Source: Hymenobacter pini
Lineage (GTDB): Bacteria > Bacteroidota > Bacteroidia > Cytophagales > Hymenobacteraceae
NCBI RefSeq assembly: GCF_020421205.1
Contig: NZ_JAIZZH010000005.1
Span: 1 to 64,000 of the forward strand
Reading direction: 5' to 3'
Length of the DNA: 64,000 bases
The notes beneath the pieces are model-generated. The model ran no database searches and was not told where the DNA came from. It saw nothing but the letters and a program-made list of their open reading frames with translations. A program made the translations under genes and the position numbers. Of the stretch, positions 52,947 to 60,839 are shown one piece after another. Position 1 is the stretch's first letter, and every line of letters starts with the position of its first letter.

Positions 52947-53168
52947 ATGACGTACCTGTTCCGCCAGCTGGTGCTGGGCCTGTTGTGGGTGTACCGCCAC
53001 CTGATTTCGCCTTTGAAGCCGCCCAGCTGCCGCTATACGCCTACTTGCTCGGCCTACGCCGTGCAGGCCGTCACCAAGTACGGCCCCTGGCGCGGCGGCT
53101 GGCTGGCCCTGCGCCGCATCGGCCGCTGCCACCCCTGGGGCAGCCACGGCCACGACCCGGTACCGTGA
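52947..53168 (+). CDS. yidD: YidD membrane protein insertion efficiency factor
   Basis: A 73-residue membrane-associated protein. After an amphipathic N terminus, the family core is nearly complete: SPLKPPSCRYTPTCSAYAV, YGPWRGGWLALRRIGRCHPWG and HDPVP, including the conserved cysteines. It assists YidC-dependent insertion. The usual neighbours rpmH, rnpA and yidC are not here. The longer frame starting at 52659 runs through the peptidase gene and is not the start; the ATG at 52947 is. Confidence 0.93.
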   Translation: MTYLFRQLVLGLLWVYRHLISPLKPPSCRYTPTCSAYAVQAVTKYGPWRGGWLALRRIGRCHPWGSHGHDPVP

Positions 53169-53178
53169 GTGAGCGAGT

Positions 53179-53343
53179 GTCATTGCGAGGAGGCACGACG
53201 AAGCAATCTTTCCTTCTCCAAGCGAGCAAATTTGGCCTACGCAAAAGCCCCTGACGCCAGAATTAGGCGTCAGGGGCTTTTCATTTTTTCAAGGCTTCTA
53301 CCTCTGAACGGGAAGGAGTGCGTCGCCGTCGGCTTGCAATGAC
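53179..53343. repeat. Palindromic repeat element B, relative of element A
   Basis: A 165-bp element with ends GTCATTGCGAG and CTTGCAATGAC, an 11-bp inverted repeat with one mismatch. The inner arms 53243-53258 and 53266-53281 are exactly complementary over 16 bp around a 7-base loop and share the CCCCTGACGC core with element A. The T-run after the stem makes it a plausible terminator. Like element A it lies between two convergent genes (yidD and the sugar symporter). No protein is encoded. Confidence 0.85.
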
Positions 53344-53353
53344 ACGTTACTTA

Positions 53354-55060
53354 CTACCAAAATTTAATGTACAGAGCCGAAATCAGCAGCACAATCAGCA
53401 CAATGAGGGCCTGCTGCTTGGGCGTGGTGCGGAACAGACCGGTGGGCAGGGAAATGGCGTTGGGGTTGATGGCCGGCCCGGCCAGGCTGACCACTATCAT
53501 CAGCAGGGCCGTCAGGAAAAACGACCAGCCCATGCTCACCAAAAAGGGCACCTCGTACACGCCATTCGCGTTGGGGAAAGCCGAATACAGCAGCGTTTCA
53601 TTGCCAAACAAGCGGGGTGCAAAGTCATTGAACAGCAGAGAGAAGCCGAAACCCGCCAGTACGCCAATTACGGCCGCAGTGGCCGTAGTCCGCTTCCAGA
53701 ACATACCCAGCAGGAATACGGCCACAATGCCGGGCGAGATATAGCCCGTGTATTTCTGCACGTACGTGAAGCCCCCGGCCCCGCTGATGCCCAGCAAATC
53801 TTTCCAGGTGAAGGCCACAGCCAGCACCATTGCCAGCAGAATGGTCAGGCGGCCCACGCGCACCAGCTTCTGTTCGTCCGCCTCTTTATCCAGGTAACGT
53901 TTGTAGATATCGAGGGTGAAAATGGTGGAGATGGAGTTAGCCTTGCCGGCCAGGGAGGCCACAATGGCCGCCGTGAGAGCCGCCAGGCTCAGGCCTTTGA
54001 GGCCGTTGGGCAGGAAAGTGAGAATAGCCGAGTAGGCGTTGTCGGGGTTGAGCGAGCCGCCGGCACTCATTTCCTGCTGCAGCGCGCCCTGCTGGTGCAG
54101 TACATAGGCCGCAATACCGGGCAGCACTACTACCAGCGGCATAATCAGCTTCAGCAAAGCCGCAAACAGGATACCGGTGCGGGCCGTGTTCAAATCGGCC
54201 CCCAGGGCGCGCTGGGTAATGTACTGGTTGCAGCCCCAGTAATTGAGGTTGGCTACCCACTGCCCACCGGCATACATGGCCAGCCCCGGCAAGGCCAGGT
54301 ATTTGCTGATGTATTCCTGGCTGGAGTTGGGCGTGGGCTTGGCGAAAATCATGTGAAAATGGTCGTCGGCGGAATGCAGCAGCTGCTGGAAACCGGCCAC
54401 TGCGCTATTGCCGAGGCCAAACTTCTGACTTACCAGCACCAAAGCCAGGTAGCTGGTAGCCAGCCCGCCCAGCAGCAGCACCGTTACCTGCACCACGTCG
54501 GTGTAGCCCACCACTTTCATGCCGCCCAGCGTGATGAAGAGCGCAAACACGGCCAGGCCAATCAGAATCAAATGAAAGGAACTACCGTCGGGGCTGCCCA
54601 CTAGGTTGTTGATGGCCAGCGCCCCCAGGTACAGAATCACCGTGAGGTTGACCAGCACGTACAGGAACAGCCAGAAAATACTCATGATCAGGCTGAGCGT
54701 GGCGTTGTAGCGCTGCTCCAGAAACTGCGGCATGGTATAAATCTTCTGCCGCAGGTAAATGGGCATGAAATACACAGCCACAAATACCAGCACCAGTGCC
54801 GCTACCCACTCGTAGGCAGCTACCGCCAGCCCTTGCGAGAAGCCGGCCCCGGAAGCTCCAATAAACTGCTCGGCCGAAATGTTGGAGGCAATCATCGAGG
54901 CCCCAATAGCCCACCACGTGAGCGAACCTTCGGCCAGAAAGTAGTCTTTGGTGGAGAGTTGGGAGCTTTGTTTCCGCCGGTAGATGTAGTAGCCGTAGCA
55001 GGACACGCCCACCAGGTAAAACAGGAAGACCGCCAGGTCAAGTGCGTTAAGTGAATTCAT
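53354..55060 (-). CDS. Sodium/sugar symporter (SSS family)
   Basis: A 568-residue inner-membrane protein with about 14 transmembrane helices. Family features include TKDYFLAEGSLTWWAIGASMIASNISAEQF near helix 1-2, and the sodium/sugar-site region around ALTAAIVASLAGKANSISTIFT and DIYKRY. It resembles vSGLT-type sugar transporters rather than proline or acetate ones. As the last gene of the polysaccharide locus, it would import the monosaccharide released by the glycoside hydrolases. It ends 11 bp from element B. Confidence 0.9.
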   Translation of the reverse strand: MNSLNALDLAVFLFYLVGVSCYGYYIYRRKQSSQLSTKDYFLAEGSLTWWAIGASMIASNISAEQFIGASGAGFSQGLAVAAYEWVAALVLVFVAVYFMPIYLRQKIYTMPQFLEQRYNATLSLIMSIFWLFLYVLVNLTVILYLGALAINNLVGSPDGSSFHLILIGLAVFALFITLGGMKVVGYTDVVQVTVLLLGGLATSYLALVLVSQKFGLGNSAVAGFQQLLHSADDHFHMIFAKPTPNSSQEYISKYLALPGLAMYAGGQWVANLNYWGCNQYITQRALGADLNTARTGILFAALLKLIMPLVVVLPGIAAYVLHQQGALQQEMSAGGSLNPDNAYSAILTFLPNGLKGLSLAALTAAIVASLAGKANSISTIFTLDIYKRYLDKEADEQKLVRVGRLTILLAMVLAVAFTWKDLLGISGAGGFTYVQKYTGYISPGIVAVFLLGMFWKRTTATAAVIGVLAGFGFSLLFNDFAPRLFGNETLLYSAFPNANGVYEVPFLVSMGWSFFLTALLMIVVSLAGPAINPNAISLPTGLFRTTPKQQALIVLIVLLISALYIKFW

Positions 55061-55128
55061 GCAAGGGGGGTTGAACGCGTAGTAAGCAAGGTACGGCTGA
55101 TTGATGAGCCCGCAACAGCCCGTATGGC

Positions 55129-56304
55129 TTACTTGCGCACGCCGAAGGTGTAGCTGGTGGTGGAGCGCAGCGTCTGGCCGGGCTGCAGGATGGTGCTGGG
55201 GAAGGCGGGCTGGTTGGGCGAATCGGGGAAGTGCTGGGTTTCCAGGCAGAAGCCCGCGTGCTTCCCGTACACCTTGCCGCCCTTGCCCTTCAGGCTGCCG
55301 TCCAGAAAGTTGCCGGTGTAGAACTGCAGGCCCGGCTCGGTGGTGCGCACCGTCATGGTGCGGCCCGTGGTGGACTCGTACACCGTGGCCGCCTCGTGCA
55401 GGCCGTCGGTCTGGGTGAGTACCCAGTTGTGGTCGTAGCCGCCGGGCACCTGCGCTATCCGCTCGCCAATGGTATGGGCTGAGGTGAAGTCGAAGGGCGT
55501 GCCCTTTACCGGGCGCAGCTCCCCGGTCGGAATCAGACTGGCATCCACCACCGTGTAGCGGTCAGCCGGGAGGGTGACCTCGTGGCCCAGCACATCTTTG
55601 CCCCCACTCAGGTTGAAATAGCTGTGGTTCGTGAGGTTCACGGGCGTGGCCTTATCGGTGGTGGCCGCGTAGTCAATCTGCAGCGCATCGTCCGGGGTCA
55701 GCGTGTAGACCACCGTCACATTGAGGTTGCCGGGGTAGCCCTCTTCCCCATCCTTGCTGCGGTAAGTGAGCGTGAGCGTCTGCCCCTGGGCCGAGGAGCC
55801 GGGCTGGGCCTGCCACACTACTTTGTCGAAACCCTTCAGGCCCCCGTGCAGGTGATTGGGCCCGTTGTTGGTGGCCAGCGTGTACTCTTTGCCGTCGAGC
55901 GTGAAGCGGCCCTTGGCAATGCGGTTGCCGTAGCGCCCAATCAGGGCCCCGAAGTAAGGACCGGATTTCCGGTATTCGGGGCTCTGGTAGCCGGCCAGGC
56001 TGTCGAAGCCCAGCACCATGTCGCCGAGCTGCCCGGCTTTATCAGGCACCAGTAGGCTGGTGACGGTGCCGCCGTAGGTGCTGATGGTGGCTTTGAGCCC
56101 GTGGGCGTTGGTGAGCGTATAGAGCTGAACGTCCGTGCCATCGGGCAGGCGACCGAACGAGCTGGCAGTTGGTTTCATAGCCACAGAATCGGAAGAAGCA
56201 GAGGAAGAAGGGGCCTCAGATTGGCCAGCGGGAGTAGAGGGTGAGGAGCAAGCCGACAGGGCCAGTCCAGCCAGCACAAGACTCCGGCACACAGGAAACG
56301 TCAT
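55129..56304 (-). CDS. galM: Aldose 1-epimerase (mutarotase), lipoprotein form
   Basis: A 391-residue enzyme that interconverts alpha and beta anomers of a sugar. The lipobox LALSA precedes Cys19, so it is exported and lipid-anchored, unlike cytoplasmic GalM. The catalytic residues fit: His151/His153 region (NGPNHLHGG), His227 (LTNHSYFN) and the Glu in FCLETQHFPDSPNQPAFP. A Ser/Ala-rich linker of about 30 residues follows the lipid site. It lies 68 bp upstream of the symporter gene, consistent with preparing the anomer taken up by the symporter. Confidence 0.92.
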   Translation of the reverse strand: MTFPVCRSLVLAGLALSACSSPSTPAGQSEAPSSSASSDSVAMKPTASSFGRLPDGTDVQLYTLTNAHGLKATISTYGGTVTSLLVPDKAGQLGDMVLGFDSLAGYQSPEYRKSGPYFGALIGRYGNRIAKGRFTLDGKEYTLATNNGPNHLHGGLKGFDKVVWQAQPGSSAQGQTLTLTYRSKDGEEGYPGNLNVTVVYTLTPDDALQIDYAATTDKATPVNLTNHSYFNLSGGKDVLGHEVTLPADRYTVVDASLIPTGELRPVKGTPFDFTSAHTIGERIAQVPGGYDHNWVLTQTDGLHEAATVYESTTGRTMTVRTTEPGLQFYTGNFLDGSLKGKGGKVYGKHAGFCLETQHFPDSPNQPAFPSTILQPGQTLRSTTSYTFGVRK

Positions 56305-56361
56305 AAAATACTGCGAATGAAAAGGAAGAGAAGGAAATCAGGAACCCTTTGGCTGGAGATA

Positions 56362-57984
56362 TCAACGCGTGTCCGTCAGCGCAAACCGCTCAAACACGGC
56401 CGTAGCCGAGGCGGGGCCGTGGGCCAGCACTCCTACCCGCACGCCTCGGTCCCAGGGTGGCAGGAAGCTGCCATCTACCGCAGTGCCCCCGGCAGGCAAC
56501 GACTGCCAGGTAGTGCCGTTGTCGGAGCTCCAGGCAAACGTAAACTTATTGCCCTGCCGGGCCTGTACCCGGAGCTGCACCGCTTTAGCAGCCGGCAAGG
56601 GCGCTTCCCCTAACGTAGTGGATTGGCCCTTCTGAACCTGCACTACCATTACCTTATTGCCGCCGGCTACTATGGCCAGCACGTTGTCAGGGTCGCCGTG
56701 GGCGGCCAGCCCGGCGTGGCTGCCCGCCGGCAGGCTCGCCGGGGTGAGCAAGGTGGTAGTAGCCGTGTAGTTGGGGGCAGTGGTGCTATGGCCCAGCGCG
56801 GCCCCCGCGTGGTCAGGACGGGCTTGCAGGTGCAGTTGCCCACCCCGTAACGTTACCGTGGGGCGCTGCTCCACGGGCCACTGCCACACCGGCTGCAGCT
56901 TCTGACTACTGAATTCATCGGTGAATGACTGCGCGACGGGTGCAATGGGCGCCACAGGCTTACTTCCGCCCCGGAACTCGGGCCAGCCATCGGCCGTCCA
57001 GGTAAACTCGCTCAATACGCCTTGCCGGCCCACATATTGCTGACTATTGGTTGCGTAGGCGTGGTGCAGCAGAAACGAGCGGCCCTGGTGCTCAACCACC
57101 GTGCCGTGGCCGGGACATTTCCAGGCATCGTTGGAGGTGAGCACAGGGTTACGGGCGTATTTTTCCCAAGGTCCCAGCAGGCTTTTGGCCCGGGCCACGC
57201 CGGTAGCATAGGTGCACCCGCCACCGCAGCATCCGGCGCCGGCATAAAAAGCATAGAAGTAGCCCCCGTGCTGCACCATGGCCACCCCCTCTACCAAGTT
57301 GCCTTCCCAGGTAGCAGGGTCGTTGCGAAACAGCTCCCGCTTCTCCCCTATCAACGCCGTGCGGTTTTCATTGATGGGCTGGGCCCAGATGGGCGTGGGC
57401 TGGTTGATGCTATTCCCATCTTCTTTCCAGATAAGATACAACTGCTCTTTCTCGTCGCGCATCGGAAACCCATCAATGGAGCCATCAGGCTGGCCTACCA
57501 GGGGGCCGTGGTCCGTGTAAGGGCCTTCGGGCCGGTCGGCGCTGGCAACGCCCACGGCCAGGTTGCCACCCCGCTTGTGCGCAGTGTAGTACACGTAGGT
57601 TTTCTTGCCTTCCTGACTGATTTCAGGGGCCCAGAAGTAGTAATCGGCCCAGGCGGGTAACTTATCGGGAAACACGTGCCCTATCAATTCCCAGCTGCCC
57701 AGGTTGGTGGAGCGCAGCAGCGGAAACGCGGGGCCCCAGTTGGAGCTGGTGGCAGTGGCCCAATAGGTGTTGCCCACCTTCACCACAGAGGGGTCGGGAA
57801 AGTCGCCGGGCAGGATGGGGTTAGCCCCAACAGCTGGCACCGTTGCAGCGGCAGTTGCCGAGTTGTTGGGGCGGCCCGCGTCACTCGCGCGGGTGGTAGC
57901 GGCGGGCTGGTGGCAGGCAGCCAGCAGGCCCAGGCTCAGAAAACTGGTAAAGCCGGCAACCCGGCGGAGCAGAGAGAAATGCAC
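56362..57984 (-). CDS. Glycoside hydrolase family 43 lipoprotein with C-terminal beta-sandwich
   Basis: A 540-residue enzyme; I choose the GTG at 57984, which gives signal peptide and lipobox (LGLLAA before Cys24). Residues about 55-360 form the five-bladed GH43 propeller, with catalytic Asp64 (FPDPS), Asp171 (GSIDGFPM) and Glu232 (VEGVAM). The C-terminal 170 residues are a beta-sandwich with DUF1349-like features (FTFAWSSDNGTTWQSLP). Beta-xylosidase or alpha-L-arabinofuranosidase activity is typical. It is 38 bp from the preceding GH43 gene and belongs to the polysaccharide locus. The exact activity is not settled. Confidence 0.88.
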   Translation of the reverse strand: MHFSLLRRVAGFTSFLSLGLLAACHQPAATTRASDAGRPNNSATAAATVPAVGANPILPGDFPDPSVVKVGNTYWATATSSNWGPAFPLLRSTNLGSWELIGHVFPDKLPAWADYYFWAPEISQEGKKTYVYYTAHKRGGNLAVGVASADRPEGPYTDHGPLVGQPDGSIDGFPMRDEKEQLYLIWKEDGNSINQPTPIWAQPINENRTALIGEKRELFRNDPATWEGNLVEGVAMVQHGGYFYAFYAGAGCCGGGCTYATGVARAKSLLGPWEKYARNPVLTSNDAWKCPGHGTVVEHQGRSFLLHHAYATNSQQYVGRQGVLSEFTWTADGWPEFRGGSKPVAPIAPVAQSFTDEFSSQKLQPVWQWPVEQRPTVTLRGGQLHLQARPDHAGAALGHSTTAPNYTATTTLLTPASLPAGSHAGLAAHGDPDNVLAIVAGGNKVMVVQVQKGQSTTLGEAPLPAAKAVQLRVQARQGNKFTFAWSSDNGTTWQSLPAGGTAVDGSFLPPWDRGVRVGVLAHGPASATAVFERFALTDTR

Positions 57985-58022
57985 GATACGCGGAAGGATG
58001 TGAACAGAAAGACGGGTCGGGC

Positions 58023-59084
58023 TTACTCGCCCGAGGGCTTGGTAAGCTTGGTGCCCAGGGCTACGGGCGTGCCGAAATCGGGCGTACCGTCGGCTTTCCA
58101 CGTGAATTTCTGGATGCGGGGGCTCCGGTTATCACCGCAGCCCTGGCCGGTTAGCGGGTTGGCGTGGTAGATAATCCAGTCCTCCGTACCATCCGGCGAT
58201 TTAAAGAAGCCGTTGTGGCCGGGCCCATACGCCTGGCCCGCCGTATTCTTGGTAAAAACGGGTTTGGTTGATTTGGTCCAGGAGCTGAGCTGCATAGGGT
58301 CGGCGGTGCTGCTGGCCGTGAGCATGCCCAAGGCGTAATCATCGGTGCTGCAGTGGCTGGCCGAGTACACGAGGAAGGTTTTGTCGCCGTGCTTCAAAAT
58401 CTCCGGCCCCTCGTTCACGTCCGGCTCCCCCATCGTTTCCCAGTCGTACTCAGGGTGCGAGAGTTCCACGCGCGGGCCAACCAGCGTCCAGGGGTTGCTC
58501 ATTTCCGAGATGTAGAGCCGCTGCGTGCCGCTGCTTTCCACCTGGTGCCCCGACCAGATGAGGTACCGCTTGCCATTCTGCTCCAGTACTGTGCCGTCAA
58601 TGGCCCACAGGTCGGAGTTGGGGTTAGCAATGCGGCCCCGGTAGGTCCAGGTGCCGGTAGTGGGGTCAGCCGCTTCATTTTCCAGCACGTGCACGCGGTG
58701 GCCGGCGCAGCAGAAGGGGTCGGCAGAATAGTAGATGTACCACTTCCCATCAAAGAAGTGTAGCTCCGGAGCCCACAGGTCGCGCTGGTTGATGCCGGCT
58801 TGCTGGGGCGTCCATACCACCGTGCTTACCGCCGAGGCCAGTTCCGTTATTTTGGCCGTTTTGCGGATAACGATGTTGCCGCCGGTCGTGCTCATGTAGT
58901 AGTACAGGTTGTCCTTGCGGTACACCCAAGGATCGGGCCCCACGCTCAACAGCGGGTTGGTGAACGTGGTAGCAGTGGGGGTAGTGGGTGGCGGCGGCGT
59001 AGGGGCAGGTGAGGAACCACTGTTACAGGCCAGCGTGAGCGTCAGCAGGGCCAGGGGCAGAAATCGGGCGGAATACCAGGTCAT
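58023..59084 (-). CDS. Glycoside hydrolase family 43 lipoprotein, single domain
   Basis: A 353-residue enzyme starting at the ATG at 59084, with lipobox LTLTLA before Cys20 and a Pro/Thr linker. The propeller has Asp51 (VGPDPWVY), Asp163 (LWAIDGT) and Glu225 (VNEGPEIL) as the likely general base, pKa modulator and acid. It lacks the extra beta-sandwich of the following GH43. Arabinan or xylan side-chain cleavage is likely; the two GH43 genes differ enough not to be recent copies. It is separated from susD by 166 bp that hold a hairpin. Confidence 0.87.
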   Translation of the reverse strand: MTWYSARFLPLALLTLTLACNSGSSPAPTPPPPTTPTATTFTNPLLSVGPDPWVYRKDNLYYYMSTTGGNIVIRKTAKITELASAVSTVVWTPQQAGINQRDLWAPELHFFDGKWYIYYSADPFCCAGHRVHVLENEAADPTTGTWTYRGRIANPNSDLWAIDGTVLEQNGKRYLIWSGHQVESSGTQRLYISEMSNPWTLVGPRVELSHPEYDWETMGEPDVNEGPEILKHGDKTFLVYSASHCSTDDYALGMLTASSTADPMQLSSWTKSTKPVFTKNTAGQAYGPGHNGFFKSPDGTEDWIIYHANPLTGQGCGDNRSPRIQKFTWKADGTPDFGTPVALGTKLTKPSGE

Positions 59085-59194
59085 GAGTAGAGCGGAAAGC
59101 TTAGGAAGGAGAACTAGGGTATAAATAGAAGCTATAAGATACTGGCAAAAGGGTAGACACAGGCCGGGAGCTAACTTACCACTTCCAGCAAAGA

Positions 59195-59227
59195 AGAGCC
59201 GCTCCGACACAAGGCCGGAACGGCTCT
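59195..59227 (-). terminator. Hairpin between susD and the first GH43 gene
   Basis: AGAGCCG and CGGCTCT pair, extended inside by CCG/CGG. On the minus strand only a weak TCTTT follows, so it more likely attenuates or stabilises the susCD messenger than fully stops transcription. Confidence 0.6.
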
Positions 59228-59250
59228 ATTTTCAGGTACTCACACAGTGG

Positions 59251-60798
59251 TTACCAGCCGGGGTTCTGCTGGTAGCGGGCCAGGTCGATTTCCGTCTGCG
59301 GAATGGGCAGCAAACGGGAGCGGTTCAAGCGGAAGTTATTGAAATCAGAGTCCCGGGTTTTCAGCTGGTCAATACCCGCTTGTTCATCCAGCAGGCCCCA
59401 GCGCTTCAGGTCGAAAAAGCGCTGGCCTTCCCCCGTCAGCTCCGTTACCCGCTCGTGCATCAGCTGGGTGCGCAAGGTTACCTGCGTGAAGCTGCCAGCC
59501 GTGAGCGGCGCCAGCCCGGCCCGGCTGCGTACCTGGTTGATGAGCGGTACGGCGGCGCTGGTCTGGCCTTGCTCGTTAAGGGCCTCGGCCTGCAATAGCA
59601 GCACATCGGCGTAGCGCATCACCCGGTGGTTGATGGGCGAGTCGAAATTCTCGAACGTGCGGTAGTAGTCGGTTTGGTACTTGCGCCAGTACACCCGGCT
59701 CAGGTCGCGGGCATTGCCGCGGAAGCGGCGCAGGAAGCCGGTGCCATACACCAGCGTGTCGCCATCAACGGGCAGCGTAGTGGTAAACTGGCGGCGGTTG
59801 TAAAACACGGTAGCGGCCAGGCGTGGGTCGCGGGCCCCGGTGGTAGTGGGCTCCTGCAGAAACTCATTTACCACCCAGGGCCGCACCTCTCCATCCACAA
59901 AGCCAGCGCCGGGCACGCCCCAGAACTGGGAGCGTTGGCCGCCTTCCGAGGAGGTAGCGTCGTCGCCGTCGTTGCCGCCCAGCTTCGCATCCGAAAACTG
60001 GACTTCAAAGATGGATTCCGCGTTGTTTTCCGTGGTGTGCCGGAAGTTATCGGTATAGTTGGTAGTGAGCCGGTAGCGGTTCGAGCTGATAACCTCGGCC
60101 AGCTGCGCCGAGGCCTGCGCCCACTGCCGCTGTTGCATGTAGGCTTTGCCCAGCAGCGTGGTAGCGGCTCCTTTGGTAGCGCGGCCCGTGTCGTTACCGC
60201 CGTAGGTGTCCGACAAATCGGGCTTGGCTTCCTGCAGGTCCTGCACAATCTGGGCCCATACCTGCGCCTCGGTAACTTGAGGTGGCAGGTTGGCGGGGTC
60301 CGAGGGCTTGAGGGCCAGCGGCACGTTGCCGTACAGCGTAACCAGGTTGTAATAATACAGAGCCCGCAGGAATTTGGCTTCAGCCAGCACCCGCTTCTTC
60401 AGGGTTTCGCTCATCTGAATGCCGGGCACGTTGGCCAGCACTTGGTTGGTGCGCCAGATGGCCCGGTAATGGTCCCGCCATAGGTTCTGCGACACCTCAA
60501 AATCGTAGTTAGCCTGCACGAAGCGCGTAAAGTCGGCCAGCTCGCCCCAAGGGCTCTGGCTAAAGCTGTCGTCGGAGCGCAAATCGTAGGCGAAGTGCAG
60601 CCAGCGCCGGTACGTGCCCAACTGCTGCAGGCCACTGTAGCAAGCGTTAATACCCTTAATGGCATCACCCTCGGTTTTCCAGAAGGACTCCGTTGTGGGC
60701 TGGTTGGGGTTAACCTGGTCGAGAAAATCCTTGTCGCAGGCCGTCGTTAGCAGCAGGCTGCTGGCCAGAGCGGCAAAGCGAAGTGTATGTAGTTTCAT
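59251..60798 (-). CDS. susD: SusD/RagB-type nutrient-binding lipoprotein
   Basis: A 515-residue surface lipoprotein (lipobox SLLLTTA before Cys). The family pattern is clear: CDKDFLDQVNPNQPT at the start, TPR-like helices (LAEAKFLRALYYYNLVTLYGNVPL), and the C-terminal RYADVLLLQAEALNEQG, with LLPIPQTEIDLARYQQNPGW at the very end. It forms the lid of the SusC pore and binds the oligosaccharide. It lies 41 bp after susC and is co-transcribed with it. Confidence 0.95.
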   Translation of the reverse strand: MKLHTLRFAALASSLLLTTACDKDFLDQVNPNQPTTESFWKTEGDAIKGINACYSGLQQLGTYRRWLHFAYDLRSDDSFSQSPWGELADFTRFVQANYDFEVSQNLWRDHYRAIWRTNQVLANVPGIQMSETLKKRVLAEAKFLRALYYYNLVTLYGNVPLALKPSDPANLPPQVTEAQVWAQIVQDLQEAKPDLSDTYGGNDTGRATKGAATTLLGKAYMQQRQWAQASAQLAEVISSNRYRLTTNYTDNFRHTTENNAESIFEVQFSDAKLGGNDGDDATSSEGGQRSQFWGVPGAGFVDGEVRPWVVNEFLQEPTTTGARDPRLAATVFYNRRQFTTTLPVDGDTLVYGTGFLRRFRGNARDLSRVYWRKYQTDYYRTFENFDSPINHRVMRYADVLLLQAEALNEQGQTSAAVPLINQVRSRAGLAPLTAGSFTQVTLRTQLMHERVTELTGEGQRFFDLKRWGLLDEQAGIDQLKTRDSDFNNFRLNRSRLLPIPQTEIDLARYQQNPGW

Positions 60799-60839
60799 GG
60801 GAATATCAGATGGGAAGGTTGGGGAAGAAACGGTGGCTA

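Noticed and set aside
59626..60483. 285-residue open frame opposite susD
   Set aside because: It is an antisense shadow of a well-supported SusD gene.
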